A stretch of 64,000 nt of DNA, from contig JAPJBO010000011.1 in the NCBI GenBank assembly GCA_030068145.1, positions 186,001 through 250,000 of the forward strand. Reading direction: 5' to 3'. Source of the stretch: Diplonema papillatum (lineage: Eukaryota > Euglenozoa > Diplonemea > Diplonemida > Diplonemidae). A model generated the notes under the pieces. The model did no database searches. It had not been told where the DNA came from and worked only from the letters and a program-made list of their open reading frames with translations. How positions within the stretch are numbered: the first letter of the stretch is position 1; each line of letters starts with the position of its first letter. A program made the position numbers and the translations under genes. Below, piece by piece: positions 1 to 9,952 of this stretch.

Positions 1-7
1 GGATCGC

Positions 8-838
8 ATGGATGCCCTTCCATTGCAGTGTTCGGATGAAGCTGAGGAGGCAGAAAACGGAGAGCGGAAAGCTGACGTGCCCATGATCAGCAGCCCAAAA
101 ACCTGCGAGGTAGATCTGGCATGCGCGGAGGAAAAACGGAGAGCCCGCCGACTTCCGTGGAAGGTTGCGGATCTGTCCCAGACAGGCTTTCGCGGAAAAC
201 AAACAGTTTTGATTTGCGATTGCCTGCACCGCAATGCGCGTAGCAATCTAGCCCTTATCGTTCTTTGTGAGCAGCTTGCCGCAATGAAAACCAACTTCGT
301 CTTTCGTGGGGGGCCCTATACGGCGTTCCGGTTTGCGGGTGGAACTGGAACGATTCGTGTGTGCAACTGCGAGGCGCCGACAGCCCCCCCACAACTGCCG
401 CTGTTTGTGCCAGACAAGAACCTCACCAAGAACCTCGTGCAGAGAGCTCAGAAGGAATTGGAGGAAGCGGGTGATAGCGATGCAGCAGAGGAGTGTGAGG
501 AGAAAGCAGACGACGAAGAAGACGAAGACGAAGAAGAAGACGAAGAGGAAGAGGAAGAAGAAACGGAAACATATTTGCCGTGCGACTTTTGTGGCAAAAA
601 AGCTGTGGAATCCTCGATGGCTGCCCATATCGACGCAGCACATCGCGACCGCATTCAATGCCACTGCATGGCTGAATGCCCTGCATGTCGTGTAAAAGTA
701 AAGGCAGCTGGAATGAGTCAGCATGTCCAAAAAAAGCATCCTGCTCTCTTCGATGAGCCTCTTCGATGCAAGCTGTGCTGGAGAAAGCTTGGATCAAAGG
801 GTGCGTGGACACGGCACATCCGCCAGCACATGACATAA
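8..838 (+). CDS. C2H2 zinc-finger protein, possibly 5'-partial
   Basis: A 276-residue reading frame. The C-terminal third holds three C2H2 zinc fingers: C192-x2-C195-x11-H207-x4-H212, C224-x2-C227-x11-H239-x4-H244, and C254-x2-C257-x12-H270-x3-H274, ending two residues later. A Glu/Asp-rich stretch (about residues 158-188) precedes the fingers. The N-terminal 150 residues contain scattered cysteines (for example CDC and CNC) but no family I recognise. C2H2 arrays usually bind DNA or RNA in the nucleus; that role is inferred from the family. The frame is still open upstream of the ATG at 8, so the true start may lie outside the window and this may be a last exon. The several other long frames overlapping it are shadows of the acidic repeat. 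Confidence 0.72.
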   Translation: MDALPLQCSDEAEEAENGERKADVPMISSPKTCEVDLACAEEKRRARRLPWKVADLSQTGFRGKQTVLICDCLHRNARSNLALIVLCEQLAAMKTNFVFRGGPYTAFRFAGGTGTIRVCNCEAPTAPPQLPLFVPDKNLTKNLVQRAQKELEEAGDSDAAEECEEKADDEEDEDEEEDEEEEEEETETYLPCDFCGKKAVESSMAAHIDAAHRDRIQCHCMAECPACRVKVKAAGMSQHVQKKHPALFDEPLRCKLCWRKLGSKGAWTRHIRQHMT

Positions 839-1335
839 CTTGCTCTGATCGAAGACTTGATCTGTCCTTCCTTCCTTTGTAAGTTCCCACAAAGTTATGC
901 TATGTTTGTTTTATCGCCGGTTGTTCTCGAGTTCTTTTTCTCCTTGTTGTTGTCCACCTGCTGACGCAAAATCCAGACCGCCGCCACAAGAAATCCCCTA
1001 CAGTCTGCAGTTTGGGGGTCCACACAACGGTGGATAACGGTGGAACCCCACGATCTGTCAAGTTCCGATTCACTGCTGTTGCACTACATAGAGTCTAACA
1101 ATCAAGAAAAGGTAGACACAGCAAAAAACCCCAATACAAAACCATGGCCCCAGTAACAAGCGAAACTGGCCCAACCCCATGAGAGAAGGGCACTGGGAGT
1201 CGTATTCTGAGGTAATTCAATCAACAAACATAATCCAGAGGGGGTTGAGGTTCAAAAGGAACATGTTGCATTCCAAAAGAAACAAGGCCGGTCCAGAATA
1301 CCGATGAGAACCAAGGTATTTCCACCGAAATCCCC
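839..1335. other. Intergenic, no feature seen
   Basis: No coding frame, repeat or RNA recognised between the zinc-finger gene and the first foldback repeat. Confidence 0.4.
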
Positions 1336-1466
1336 TGTTTCCACACCCGCTTTGCGGGTGTCACATGCCCTTTGCGGGTGTGGCACATGCCCTTTGCGGG
1401 TGTGACCACACCCTCTCCTAGGACCTCCCGATCCACTCCAGCTCAGAGGCTGGAGTTCACCGTGTA
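1336..1466. repeat. Foldback repeat family FB-CCCG, diverged copy
   Basis: Contains three near-direct copies of CTTTGCGGGTGTG and ends with CCAGCTCAGAGGCTGGAGTT followed by CACCGTG. The same modules recur at 12.47, 13.75, 19.27, 32.84 and 58.44 kb. The best copies are inverted repeats with ends reading GTGAGGTCCAG...CTGGAGTT and the reverse complement. No coding capacity; probably a MITE-like foldback element. Confidence 0.5.
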
Positions 1467-1487
1467 CAACGACCCCCCGCCCCCTAG

Positions 1488-1659
1488 GCATAGGTGGCGG
1501 GCGAATCCAGACTCGCCCTAGGGCCTCAAGCCCCCACTTGAGAGGGTCGGACAAAGCACAAATAATTGACCGCGCATGCTACAAACGGGCAAGTGGATGG
1601 CGAGTCAGGGCGAGTAAAGACGAGTTCGAAGCGAGTTGCGACTCGCTTGCCACCTATGC
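1488..1659. repeat. Short inverted-repeat element, GCATAGGTGGC ends
   Basis: Left end GCATAGGTGGC and right end GCCACCTATGC are perfect inverted repeats about 172 bp apart. The interior is rich in GACTCGC/GCGAGTC motifs in both orientations, so the whole segment can fold back. No target duplication found. Confidence 0.5.
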
Positions 1660-1729
1660 GCTTCCCCCCTTGTTTAATAGCTTTTCTACTGATTGGGGAT
1701 TGCAGCCAAAAGGGAAATGTCTGCTTTGC

Positions 1730-1885
1730 TGGCATGGTGAGCCTGGTGTTGTGGCGAGCTACAAACAGCTTCACATCTCTGGCTGTCCGCAGACACTCAG
1801 GTTGACCGTTGACTATGTGTCCGTGGCTGCAAGCCGAAACGCGGTGCTGGCATCGTGCTCACCATGTGTCCCACACCGAGTTAGA
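1730..1885 (+). repeat. Diverged copy of dispersed family D
   Basis: Shares GCAGACACTCAGGTT, TATGTGTCCGTGGCT and ACCGAAAC-type modules, in the same order, with copies near 40.4, 44.2, 47.0 and 54.6 kb. Non-coding. Confidence 0.4.
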
Positions 1886-2334
1886 AACTGAGCCATTCCA
1901 CTGAATCTTCTGTTATCTGGGATACTGCGTCAACATGCAGGCCCCGCTACAGTCACACAATAAGGAATATGGGGAACAAGCCTCGAACCCGCAACATTTG
2001 ATTCGATCCTCCAAGAGGAACTGATAGTTCTCGTCCAGTTCCACATGAGCGGAAGTCTGTCTTAGAGCCGAACTCAAAACAACGATCTTCACTCCTTCAA
2101 ACACCCAAGTGTCTACCACTGATTGTATACTGCGAGCTTCTCAGCGTTGACATTCAGGGCACTGGAGCTCAAATCAACGACCTTCATCTTGGTCAACAAA
2201 GCAATCGGAGGAACTTTATGTGTTGCCTTCCCACTCTGCAAAAATGGAAAACCGGTATCGAATCCAAGCAGTGGCACTGCACCAGACAACGAAAAGCAAA
2301 ATAATAAGCCAACACTACGCATTTCTTTGTATCA

Positions 2335-2432
2335 ACAGGGCATTGTTGGTACTAACCATTAGTAGTCGGCAGCGTACTACATGCAACTTACCAAAGCAGC
2401 GTGTCCCCCTAGTGCGCATAAACAAAAGAAAA
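2335..2432 (+). repeat. Dispersed repeat family B
   Basis: Reads TTGTTGGTACTAA, then TTAGTAGTCGGCAGCGTACT, then ACTTACCAAAGCA, with an A-rich end. Similar copies lie at 42.52 and 43.37 kb in the same orientation. Confidence 0.45.
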
Positions 2433-2458
2433 TCACCAAGGCCCGTACTAATTTCTTT

Positions 2459-2677
2459 TGTACAAGCACTTGCTTTGTCGAAAATCCTTGAGGAGACTGC
2501 CTGCGAAATCTCAAAGGAGGTAAATGTGCTGCAGCGCACACGAAACACCGGCAAATCTGGGTTTACTGGCGGGCGTAAGCGTTCAACAAAAAAAGACCCG
2601 CTCACACTTTGTAGTTGTATTGTGTCTTTTCGTCTAGCCTCCGTCGAAATGAGCACAAAACAGTCCTCGAGTATTTT
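2459..2677 (-). repeat. Dispersed repeat family F, minus-strand copy
   Basis: Diverged reverse complement of the segment at 38461-38676 and 52233-52452. Recognisable modules are the GCTAGAGG/TACAACTACAAAATGGGTC region, GTTGAACGCTTACGCCCGCC, and the end at GCAAGTGCTTGTACAAAA. This is the only clear opposite-orientation copy among the dispersed modules. Confidence 0.45.
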
Positions 2678-2845
2678 GAATGAGCACCTGCTTTCAGAAA
2701 GTACTCAAGGAGGGCGCCAGTTGCGAGTTGCAAGCCCAGCAGCCGGCGTGCTGCGCCGCCAGGACAGGCAACTGTTGGCCCGCAGGAGGAACATCAGGCA
2801 TGCCGTCATCCTGGCGCTGCTCACCAGGCCTTACGTTCAGCATGC

Positions 2846-2920
2846 TGAACGTACTGATTCCAGCACGTTAATTTTCTTAGTTTCTTTTTGTACACGTGCT
2901 GAAATCAGTACGTTATCAGT
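2846..2920. repeat. Hairpin with AACGTACTGATT arms
   Basis: AACGTACTGATTCCAGCACG is followed after about 25 T-rich bases by CGTGCTGAAATCAGTACGTT, an inverted repeat of about 20 bp with one bulge. Not placed 3' of a gene, so a terminator role is not supported. Confidence 0.45.
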
Positions 2921-3456
2921 AGCGTACTATCTTTTCTGCAGATTTATCTGGGGAATCAACCGCAGTAACGGCAGATCCTGCTGTTGCTTACCACCGGCGA
3001 CACTGGAGTGTTGAGGCCGGAGAGGAGGCAGAGGCAAAGACATGCGAGCCCCCTATGCTCTATTTATTTTTTTGCCTGACCCTACGTACTGATTTTCAGT
3101 AGGTATTTAGCTCCAAGACAAAAGAGCTGCGTAAGCCCTGCTGCTCACGCAAAAGAACGCGCGTGTCCATCGCCAGCGTGGCGTAGTACACAGACTAGAC
3201 CTGTTGGTGCAGGCAGCTTCTGGCCCCGGTCTTCCACCCCGCAGCTACGCGGAGCGACTAGCTTGGGTCAAAAAGGCGGAAATGCGAAGCATGCGCTGCG
3301 GTACCCCAGCCCGGATCCCTGGTCCTCGGGGTCGGCATCGGAGTTGGCGGTTGGTTGGTCTCTGTGTATCATGCAGGGTCAAAACCTTGTGTCTTTTTGG
3401 TAACAGGGGTTAGACCCAAAAAAATGGCCACCCATTTTTTCTGGAACAAAATTGGG

Positions 3457-4232
3457 CAGTGGCCGAGCTTATGCATGTAAACTCGGTCAGCTGACCGAGC
3501 TTGCACTTTAAACCAGAAAAAACTCGGTCAGGCCAAAAAAAAAAAAAAAACTATGATTTTGAATTTTTGGGGAGGTTTTTTTGGGTGGGAGCTGGAGGGC
3601 GACCCTCTCAGCCCTGTTGGGTTTGGCTGACAACTTTGGCTTCTCCAGCTTGCCTCCATCCTTCCTCTGGGATCCGCATCAGTGGAGCGCTTGTTTTCCA
3701 AACTTCGGTTGGTGTCGACAAGGTTGCGCAAGCTGGCTGCTGACAATCTGGCAACTGTTCTTTTCGTTGGCGTGGAGTGTAAAATGGGGGCACGAGGCAT
3801 TGACGAAGAGACACTGGCAAAATACATTGCAAAATTCTGTGCAAACCCAAGGAGGCTGCACTACGCGTCGCTGGAGGAATAATTGGCTTGTCGCAATGCT
3901 GTGCAGCACTGGAGATCTCTTTAAAAGACCCCTGACCGAGATTTTTTTCAACCTCTTTTTCGGATCTGGCCAGCCTAGTTCAACACCGGCAGGCAGAACC
4001 GGCGCTCCGAAGCCACACTTCCGCATGAAGCACTGTGGCAGGGCGTCTTGCGGTCTGAGACGGGTTGATGCACACCGTAAACAGAGCAGCGTGTGCAGCT
4101 GGGGTTCGCAGGCTACTGCCAGCTGCTGTGGGAAGCGTTGCTGGTAACGTTGCTGGCTATTTTTAGACTACCACTGCTGACCGACTTTGACCGAGTTTGG
4201 CCAAAACCTCGCCAGGTCAAGCTCGGCCCCTG
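3457..4232 (+). mobile_element. hAT-family DNA transposon, internally deleted, 8-bp target duplication
   Basis: Flanked by a perfect 8-bp direct duplication AAATTGGG (3449-3456 and 4233-4240), the hallmark size for hAT. The ends are inverted: left CAGTGGCCGAGCTT; right, reverse-complemented, CAGGGGCCGAGCTT, both followed inward by AAACTCGGTCA. At about 776 bp it is far shorter than an autonomous hAT (2.5-5 kb) and holds only the C-terminal end of a transposase (3631-3882). It would depend on a transposase supplied elsewhere. Confidence 0.8.
3631..3882 (+). pseudogene. hAT transposase C-terminal dimerisation region, remnant
   Basis: The frame reads SASVERLFSKLRLVSTRLRK followed by LAADNLATVLFVG, the typical hAT C-terminal dimerisation motif ([SA]-x-ERxFS...R.RL...N...L.F). 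It ends with a stop at 3880-3882. The frame is closed upstream by a stop at 3628-3630, with no BED finger or catalytic core, so no functional transposase is encoded. Confidence 0.72.
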
Positions 4233-4324
4233 AAATTGGGGGTTACAAAAAAAAAAAAAAAAAAGATTGGAACCAATACTGCGGTGATTTTTGATGAAGT
4301 TGAGCAATTCTTTTCTGAAAAACT

Positions 4325-4462
4325 TCTTGTCTAAAATTTGGGTCAAATTTTGGGTCCCAAATTTGGGTCCAGAATTTGGGTCCCAAATTATGGAAGGGTT
4401 CGGTTTTGGGGTCGGTTTTGAAACCGAACCCGAAACCGAACCCAAAACCGAACCCAGAACCG
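4325..4462. repeat. GGGTCC and CCGAACCC tandem/hairpin repeats
   Basis: About four copies of AATTTGGGTC(CA) are followed by GGTTCGGTTTTGGGGTCGG and then AACCGAACCC repeats, which pair with it to form a hairpin. The GGGTCC module resembles the 13-bp minisatellite at 26.2 kb. Confidence 0.5.
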
Positions 4463-4652
4463 GGGAGGACGGTAGGCTAACAACAAGAATGGCTGATTCC
4501 CTCCTAAAGTCATCAACTGTCTTTGTGTCCACAGGAAGCGCGAACTGAACGCAAGGACCTTCCAGACGTGGAGCACTGTACAGAGAGAAGACCACACAAC
4601 GGAGCAGGCGGCCACAAGTAGTTTCTAGCAGGACTAGTACCCTCACACCGAA

Positions 4653-5260
4653 GTGATCATGAGTTGCCTTAACGAAACGAACCTTGTGGAGCTGAACTCA
4701 GGTGATAGGTGGGCCTTCTACAACGTTAGCACCGGTCAGCAAGTAAACGTATTCGACCCCTGGCACAGAAGGCACGCGGTGGCTATTGGGAAACTGCGTC
4801 GCGCACTCAGACAGAATGTACTTGGAACCCTTTCTCACGGTCAGTAATCTGGACAACCATTACGCTAGACGAATATCAGGAATCGAATATCTTCGGGCTG
4901 TTTCAAAATTCTTCTCGAAAATACAGGGGTCAAAAGGGCCTTCCCCCCAAAAAAATAAGACTCCGGATACGCAAACTCTTTCGAACGCTGCACACGGGCA
5001 TCCTTCAAGTGACCTCTAACTACCATGTTGCATAAGGCGTATCCGGATCTGAAAGCTGAAGACTTTGTAACACTTTACCGCGACCGAAGTCGCGAACCGG
5101 GTTCAGCTTGCACTGCAAAAGCAGCATAATTGTGTCTTGCGCATGAGCGCGGAAATCCGCCACCCACCATTCGGTTAGATATTGCAAGAAAACAATTGCG
5201 AAGCTTACTACAAACGGATAGTGTTACAAAGGCGAGCGAATCATGCGAGAACCTATGGAG
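4653..5260 (+). pseudogene. Possible degraded coding region, unknown family
   Basis: Several short frames in different phases read like protein. 4653-4847 includes GDRWAFYNVSTGQQVNVFDP. A second frame, about 4728-5035, contains LDEYQESNIFGLFQNSSRKY and later RIRKLFRTLHTGILQ. A third near 5024-5128 includes YPDLKAEDFVTLYRDRSR. They are collinear but shifted relative to each other, which fits a decayed gene or exons of a spliced gene. I recognise no domain, and low-complexity chance is possible. Confidence 0.25.
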
Positions 5261-5920
5261 GGGCCCAAGGGTACCTGTAAATCCAGGGTCTCCGGGGCCC
5301 GGGGCCCGGGCCCCGGGCCCCGGGTTAGCGCTAGGGTCCAGATAGGGTCCAGGCCCACGGTAATCACGCCATCCAAGGATGGAATCTTCAATATTGCAGC
5401 TTCCACAACAAGCGGAGAGCAAGACGAGAGAAAATCAAGAAATAAACTTGATAAAATTGATAAAAAAAGCTCACAGTCGTGCATTTACCATAGGGGCTGA
5501 GCGGGCGGAGGCTCTAAGGTGAAATGGTCAAAATGCCCTGGGAAAAATGTGGGACTAAAACTTTCCGAAATGCGGGTTTTTAGGGATTCCGGCCCAAAAA
5601 AAAATTTTTTTTTTCAACGCCCACCTTGCCACCTGTGACCTTGGGTGGCTGAGCCGTGGTACCCTTTAGGCAGCCAGCTAGACCTGCCAGAACCTGAAAA
5701 CCTCCTTCAGGTTTTGTGGCTGTGTCGAAAAATACATTCCGAGGACGTTTTTGAACGCTTTCGAGTCCGTTGAGCTCAAGGACAGTCTGGGGCCCTGGAA
5801 TGGAATTGTAAACGAATTGCATCTCGTACCAGAGAGTTTTAATCGTTCAGGGCTAAAAACCTTGGATAATTTTCCAGGGCCCGGGCCCCGGATTACAGGT
5901 ACCCCTGGAGGGGCCCCTCG
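5256..5920. repeat. Inverted-repeat element with GC-palindromic ends
   Basis: Left GGAGGGGCCCAAGGGTACCT with GTAAATCC and a run of GGGCCC/CCCGGG palindromes (5290-5330) is matched in reverse by CCGGGCCCCGG, GATTACAGGTACCCCT and GGAGGGGCCCC at 5878-5920. The roughly 665-bp unit has no convincing ORF. The GC palindromes could form very stable hairpins. Confidence 0.5.
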
Positions 5921-6269
5921 ACAGCTTTCAGAACACGGCATAGTAAGTCAAGAGACGGATAAGCGTGCGCACATTCTACTCCCGTTTGATCTGCATTTTC
6001 CACCTTTCCCCCTTTCTTTGATCTGCTGGGTGTATTTGCGGGACTACTGCAAACGTATCGAATGAAAGCTAGAAAGTACAAACTAAGACCAGTTCCAGTT
6101 TGCTCTGGGGGCAGGGTTGCTGTCACCTGGGGGGTTTTCTAAAGCCAGGTACCCCGGCTTAAGTTCGGCTGCATCAGTGTTGTTCGGTGGACCGCCCAAG
6201 ACTGTCCAAAAACTCGACCAAATCTTGACCCAAATTTTGAACTGGACCAAAATTCTGACAAAAATGACC

Positions 6270-7117
6270 AGATTCGAACTTTTTTCGAACTTTTTTCGGA
6301 CTTTTTTCGGACTTTTTTCGAACTGTTTTCGAACTTTTTTCGAACTTTTTTCGAACTTTTTTCGGACTTTTTTCGAACTTTTCTCGAACTTTTCTCGAAC
6401 TTTTTTCGAACTTTTTTCGAACTTTTTTCGAACTTTTTTCGAACTTTTTTCGAACTTTTTTCGAACTTTTTTCGGACTTTTTTCGAACTTTTTTCGAACT
6501 TTTTTCGAACTTTTTTCGAACTTTTTTCGGACTTTTTTCGGACTTTTTTCGAACTTTTTTCGAACTTTTTTCGAACTTTTTTCGAACTTTTTTCGAACTT
6601 TTTTCGAACTTTTTTCGAACTTTTTTCGAACTTTTTTCGAACTTTTTTCGAACTTTTTTCGAACTTTTTCCGAACTTTTTTCGAACTTTTTTCGAACTTT
6701 TTTCGAACTTTTTTCGAACTTTTTTCGAACTTTTTTCGAACTTTTTTCGAACTTTTTTCGAACTTTTTTCGAACTTTTTTCGAACTTTTTTCGAACTTTC
6801 TTCGAACTTTTTTCGAACTTTTTTCGAACTTTTTTCGAACTTTTTCGAACTTTTTTCGAACTTTTTTCGAACTTTTTTCGAACTTTTTTCGAACTTTTTT
6901 CGAACTTTTTTCGAACTTTTTTCGAACTTTTTTCGAACTTTTTTCGAACTTTTTTCGAACTTTTTTCGAACTTTTTTCGAACTTTTTTCGAACTTTTTCC
7001 GAACTTTTTTCGAACTTTTTTCGAACTTTTTTCGAACTTTTTTCGAACTTTTTTCGAACTTTTTTCGAACTTTTTTCGAACTTTTCCGAACCTTTTTCGA
7101 ACTTTTTTCGAACTTAA
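6270..7117. repeat. 11-bp A-tract tandem array 1, about 75 units
   Basis: Unit CGAACTTTTTT (reverse AAAAAAGTTCG) with scattered CGGAC, CTTTC and CCGAAC variants. The 11-bp spacing puts an A6/T6 tract on nearly the same helical face each turn, the classic arrangement for intrinsic DNA bending. The 353- and 342-codon frames across it exist only because the unit lacks stop codons in every phase. Confidence 0.95.
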
Positions 7118-7649
7118 ATTCTTCCTTCGGTGCGGTTGCCTTCTGAGCCGTCGTCGCCGCTCCGACGTCCGAATTTAACTCTTGTTTAATAGCCTCTACC
7201 AAGCATACCTCGGTTACATTTCACAACTGTGCCTCGGTTGTGTTCCTTAACTGGATTGCTGGCGCGATGGAATGAGCTGCCCGGCGAAAATATGGCCGCC
7301 ATGGCGGCTGAGGGCCTAGCCGGCGCAACCGCAAGCAGACGGCTGCGTGCGCAACCACCGTTGCCAGCTCGACCGGCGTGTGAGCACGGGCTTGCGCTGC
7401 CGTGGGCCCGATCGCGCTCTCCATGCGGTACCATGGGATTGTCCCTTCGGACAGCTCTAGCAAACCTGCACACTGAAAGCACGTACGAACGCACCACCGT
7501 GAGTAGCCAGGCACTCTTGCAGTGCGGTTACCGTACAGTCCAGCCCAGCTCAGCCTACTCAGGGTGTCCAGCACCTCTGGCCTCAGTCCCACGGAGGACG
7601 CCGTAGTACTCGGTGTGATTTGGGGAAAAGGACGCAGCAACTCGGCGCC

Positions 7650-8290
7650 TCATTCTCTGCAGCAATGAGAAGACCTTACCGGGCAGTATCTGATACGAGC
7701 CGGGGTGTCATTGCAAAAGGCACCATGAAGGCGATCGGCGCGGAGACTTTGGCACGGGGCTTTGTCCTCCACGACCAGCGGGCGCTGAGAAAAGAGGCTC
7801 CCGACGCGGTGTAGAAAGAGCCTCCGAATCAGGAGCTTTCGTGCAGCAGCGCGTGCTCCGCCGTCCCGCAGTTGCTCGGGGACCAGATCCTGCAGCATGC
7901 AGTCGATCATTACCGAGGATATTGGCCCAGCAAAGGTGGAGTGAAGCTCGTCTGGCACTGCATCAAGGGGAAGGGGAACGGTACAAGGGGGTCTGTCTCG
8001 ACAGGATAGACCTGGTTCCCCCCTTTGCTGCCGAATGCCCCAGACAATGACGGCTCCGGGGGCACAGGCAGCCGCCAAAAACCCTCCAGGCGGCGAACAG
8101 AGGTCGGATATGGCTCACCCCCGTTCTCGCCGCATACTCCGCTGTACTGGAGCTGTAGACGGCCTTCGTCCTCGCGGTTGTATTCGGGGACCCGATGTGG
8201 TCCCGTGCGCGCTCCGGAGCGTGTGCTCTGAGCGCACTCAGCGTACGGCACGATCTCCCGGGTCTCTCGCGAAGCCTCCTCGAGACTTCC
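7650..8290 (-). pseudogene. Possible minus-strand coding segment, unknown
   Basis: The region between the two A-tract arrays is GC-richer. On the minus strand, about 7960-7690, it reads LDAVPDELHSTFAGPISSVM and later ARKLLIRRLFLHRVGSLFSQ. An adjoining minus frame (8293-7960) continues in another phase with SVRRLEGFWRLPVPPEPS. This looks like a coding remnant or spliced exons, but no domain is recognisable. Confidence 0.25.
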
Positions 8291-8589
8291 CACCCCCCGG
8301 AGAAGCGTTGAAGGCGAAGGTACACGAAAACCTTGAAGGGGGGGACCGGGCGATAGCTATAGGGAAGATTCCTGAGCAACAGGACCGGGAGCCCTGCAGC
8401 GACACTGTCAGCTCTTCCATTCTTCATCAAAGAACTCACCTTTCACGAAGGAGAGCTGCCTGATACTCCTAGACATCCTCTTTCCTTCCATTTCCTGGGT
8501 GGGTGGGTGGGAAAATCGGAGGAAGGTGCTTGGTAGATCTCGCTCCTGCCGGCGCTTGCGCGAAATTAGCTGAATTAAACGCCCATTTT

Positions 8590-8836
8590 TTTGAACTTTC
8601 TTCGAACTTTCTTCGAACTTTTTCCGAACTTTTTTCGAACTTTTTTCGAACTTTTTTCGAACTTTTTTCGAACTTTTTTCGAACTTTTTTCGAACTTTTT
8701 TCGAACTTTTTTCGAACTTTTTTCGAACTTTTTTCGAACTTTTTTCGAACTTTTTTCGAACTTTTTTCGAACTTTTTTCGAACTTTTTTCGAACTTTTTT
8801 CGAACTTTTTTCGAACTTTTTTCGAACTTTTTTCGA
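8590..8836. repeat. 11-bp A-tract tandem array 2, about 22 units
   Basis: Same CGAACTTTTTT unit and orientation as the array at 6.3-7.1 kb, nearly perfect in the centre and decaying at both edges. The reading frames across it are artefacts. Confidence 0.95.
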
Positions 8837-8900
8837 TTTTTTTCTCGAAATTTTTCCCGAATTTTTTGGCCTCAGTAACTTGGGTCCAAAACAAATTTGG

Positions 8901-8933
8901 TGCCCTTATATCCCGGTTCGGTATATAAGGGCA
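8901..8933. repeat. Hairpin TGCCCTTATAT / ATATAAGGGCA
   Basis: Perfect 11-bp inverted repeat with an 11-base loop immediately right of A-tract array 2. A second GGATATAAGGG follows at about 8950. The TATATAAG could act as a TATA box, but no gene follows closely. Confidence 0.5.
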
Positions 8934-9441
8934 CATATTTGTCAGGGGCGGGATATAAGGGAAATTTACCTTTATTTTATCCCAAGAAGACTGGATGCTA
9001 CATCATACGAATGATGAAAGGCAGTGCTGCGTAAAAAAATACCCCTTGCTGATGAAGGAGAACGGAGGTAGTCCAGGGCACAGAAGGCCTTCTGAAGGAA
9101 TTCTGGGTCAAACTCCAGAGTTGTATGACTGCGAAAGGGCAGCATCTATTCCACATCAGCAAGCTTTGGACGTTTTTGCTGTGTCTTCACCCTGCCAGAC
9201 AAACCTTGTTTTAAACGCGGGCTGCTAGCTTAGACCCCGACCCCTGGGTGCGAAAAATCGTCGGAGAAGGCACCCGGTTCAACGGAGGCATTTCGTACGC
9301 AATGAGAGAAAAGGGAGGAAGAAGTCCGAAGTAACAACATCCGATGGGGTGACACCCATGGGTACTACGTTAGTCCATCTATCCCTGTATGAAGGTTCGT
9401 CAAGCTAGCAGATTCTCCTCGGGAATCCGTGAGAACAATCC

Positions 9442-9577
9442 AACCACAAACGGTCTTTGCGGTGTCAGTCCGTACAACCACAAACGGTCTTTACGGTGTC
9501 AGTCCGTACAACCACAAACGGTCTTTTCGGTGTCAGTCCGTACAACCACAACGGGTCTTTACGGTGTCAGTCCGTAC
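9442..9577. repeat. 34-bp tandem repeat, 4 copies
   Basis: Four head-to-tail copies of a 34-bp unit (AACCACAAACGGTCTTTACG plus GTGTCAGTCCGTAC) with single-base differences. It contains CGGT...ACCG-type inverted words. Function unknown. Confidence 0.9.
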
Positions 9578-9952
9578 GCAGCTGCGCTCACCTACCGTGC
9601 CTTAGCATGTCATCCCTACGTGTCTCCTATCCCGGGTAGGGCGGCAGGATGCGTTCCTTTTAGCCTTACCGCCTCCTCCGAACAGAGGACATTTTGGGTC
9701 TTGCTTTCGTTAATGGTACGTTTGCACATTTCCGGAACAATCGGCTGCACAAGAAAAGGTCAAGTAAATTCAACGAAATCGTGTGGTCCCCACCTCACAG
9801 GCCGGGGATGGAAAATATCGGGTAAACAGCGAGCCTGGTGAGTACGGGACACTACTCCCCATCACCATAACCAGGGGGTTTCCCGCCCCGGTTACCCCAG
9901 CGGCGCCCGCACCCACTTTCTCCAAGAAGAAAGAAGAAGAAGAAGAGAAAAA

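Larger units (their letters stand above)
3363..4310. repeat. Repeat family X, interrupted by a hAT transposon
   Basis: Begins TGTATCATGCAGGGTCAAAA and continues with CTTGTGTCTTTTTGG and a TTTTTTCTGGAACAAAATTGGG-like segment. It resumes after the hAT insert with ACTGCGG-GATTTTTGA-GAAGTTGAGCAA. The same order is present without the insert at 39354-39790, where the family has inverted ends. The hAT element at 3457-4232 therefore jumped into an older copy. Confidence 0.55.

Noticed and set aside
2220-3014. 264-codon ORF
   Set aside because: It crosses families B and F and a hairpin; its sequence is explained by repeats and shows no domain.
6117-7202. Long ORFs of repeated FELFSNFFRTF (plus) and KKVRKKFEKSS (minus)
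   Set aside because: The 11-bp unit has no stop in any of six frames, so open frames are automatic. Three units (33 bp) give the 11-residue repeat.
8469-8936. ORFs over A-tract array 2
   Set aside because: Same artefact as array 1.
9442-9577. CRISPR-like array
   Set aside because: The repeats are contiguous with no unique spacers, and the context is eukaryotic. The same applies to the 68-bp arrays.
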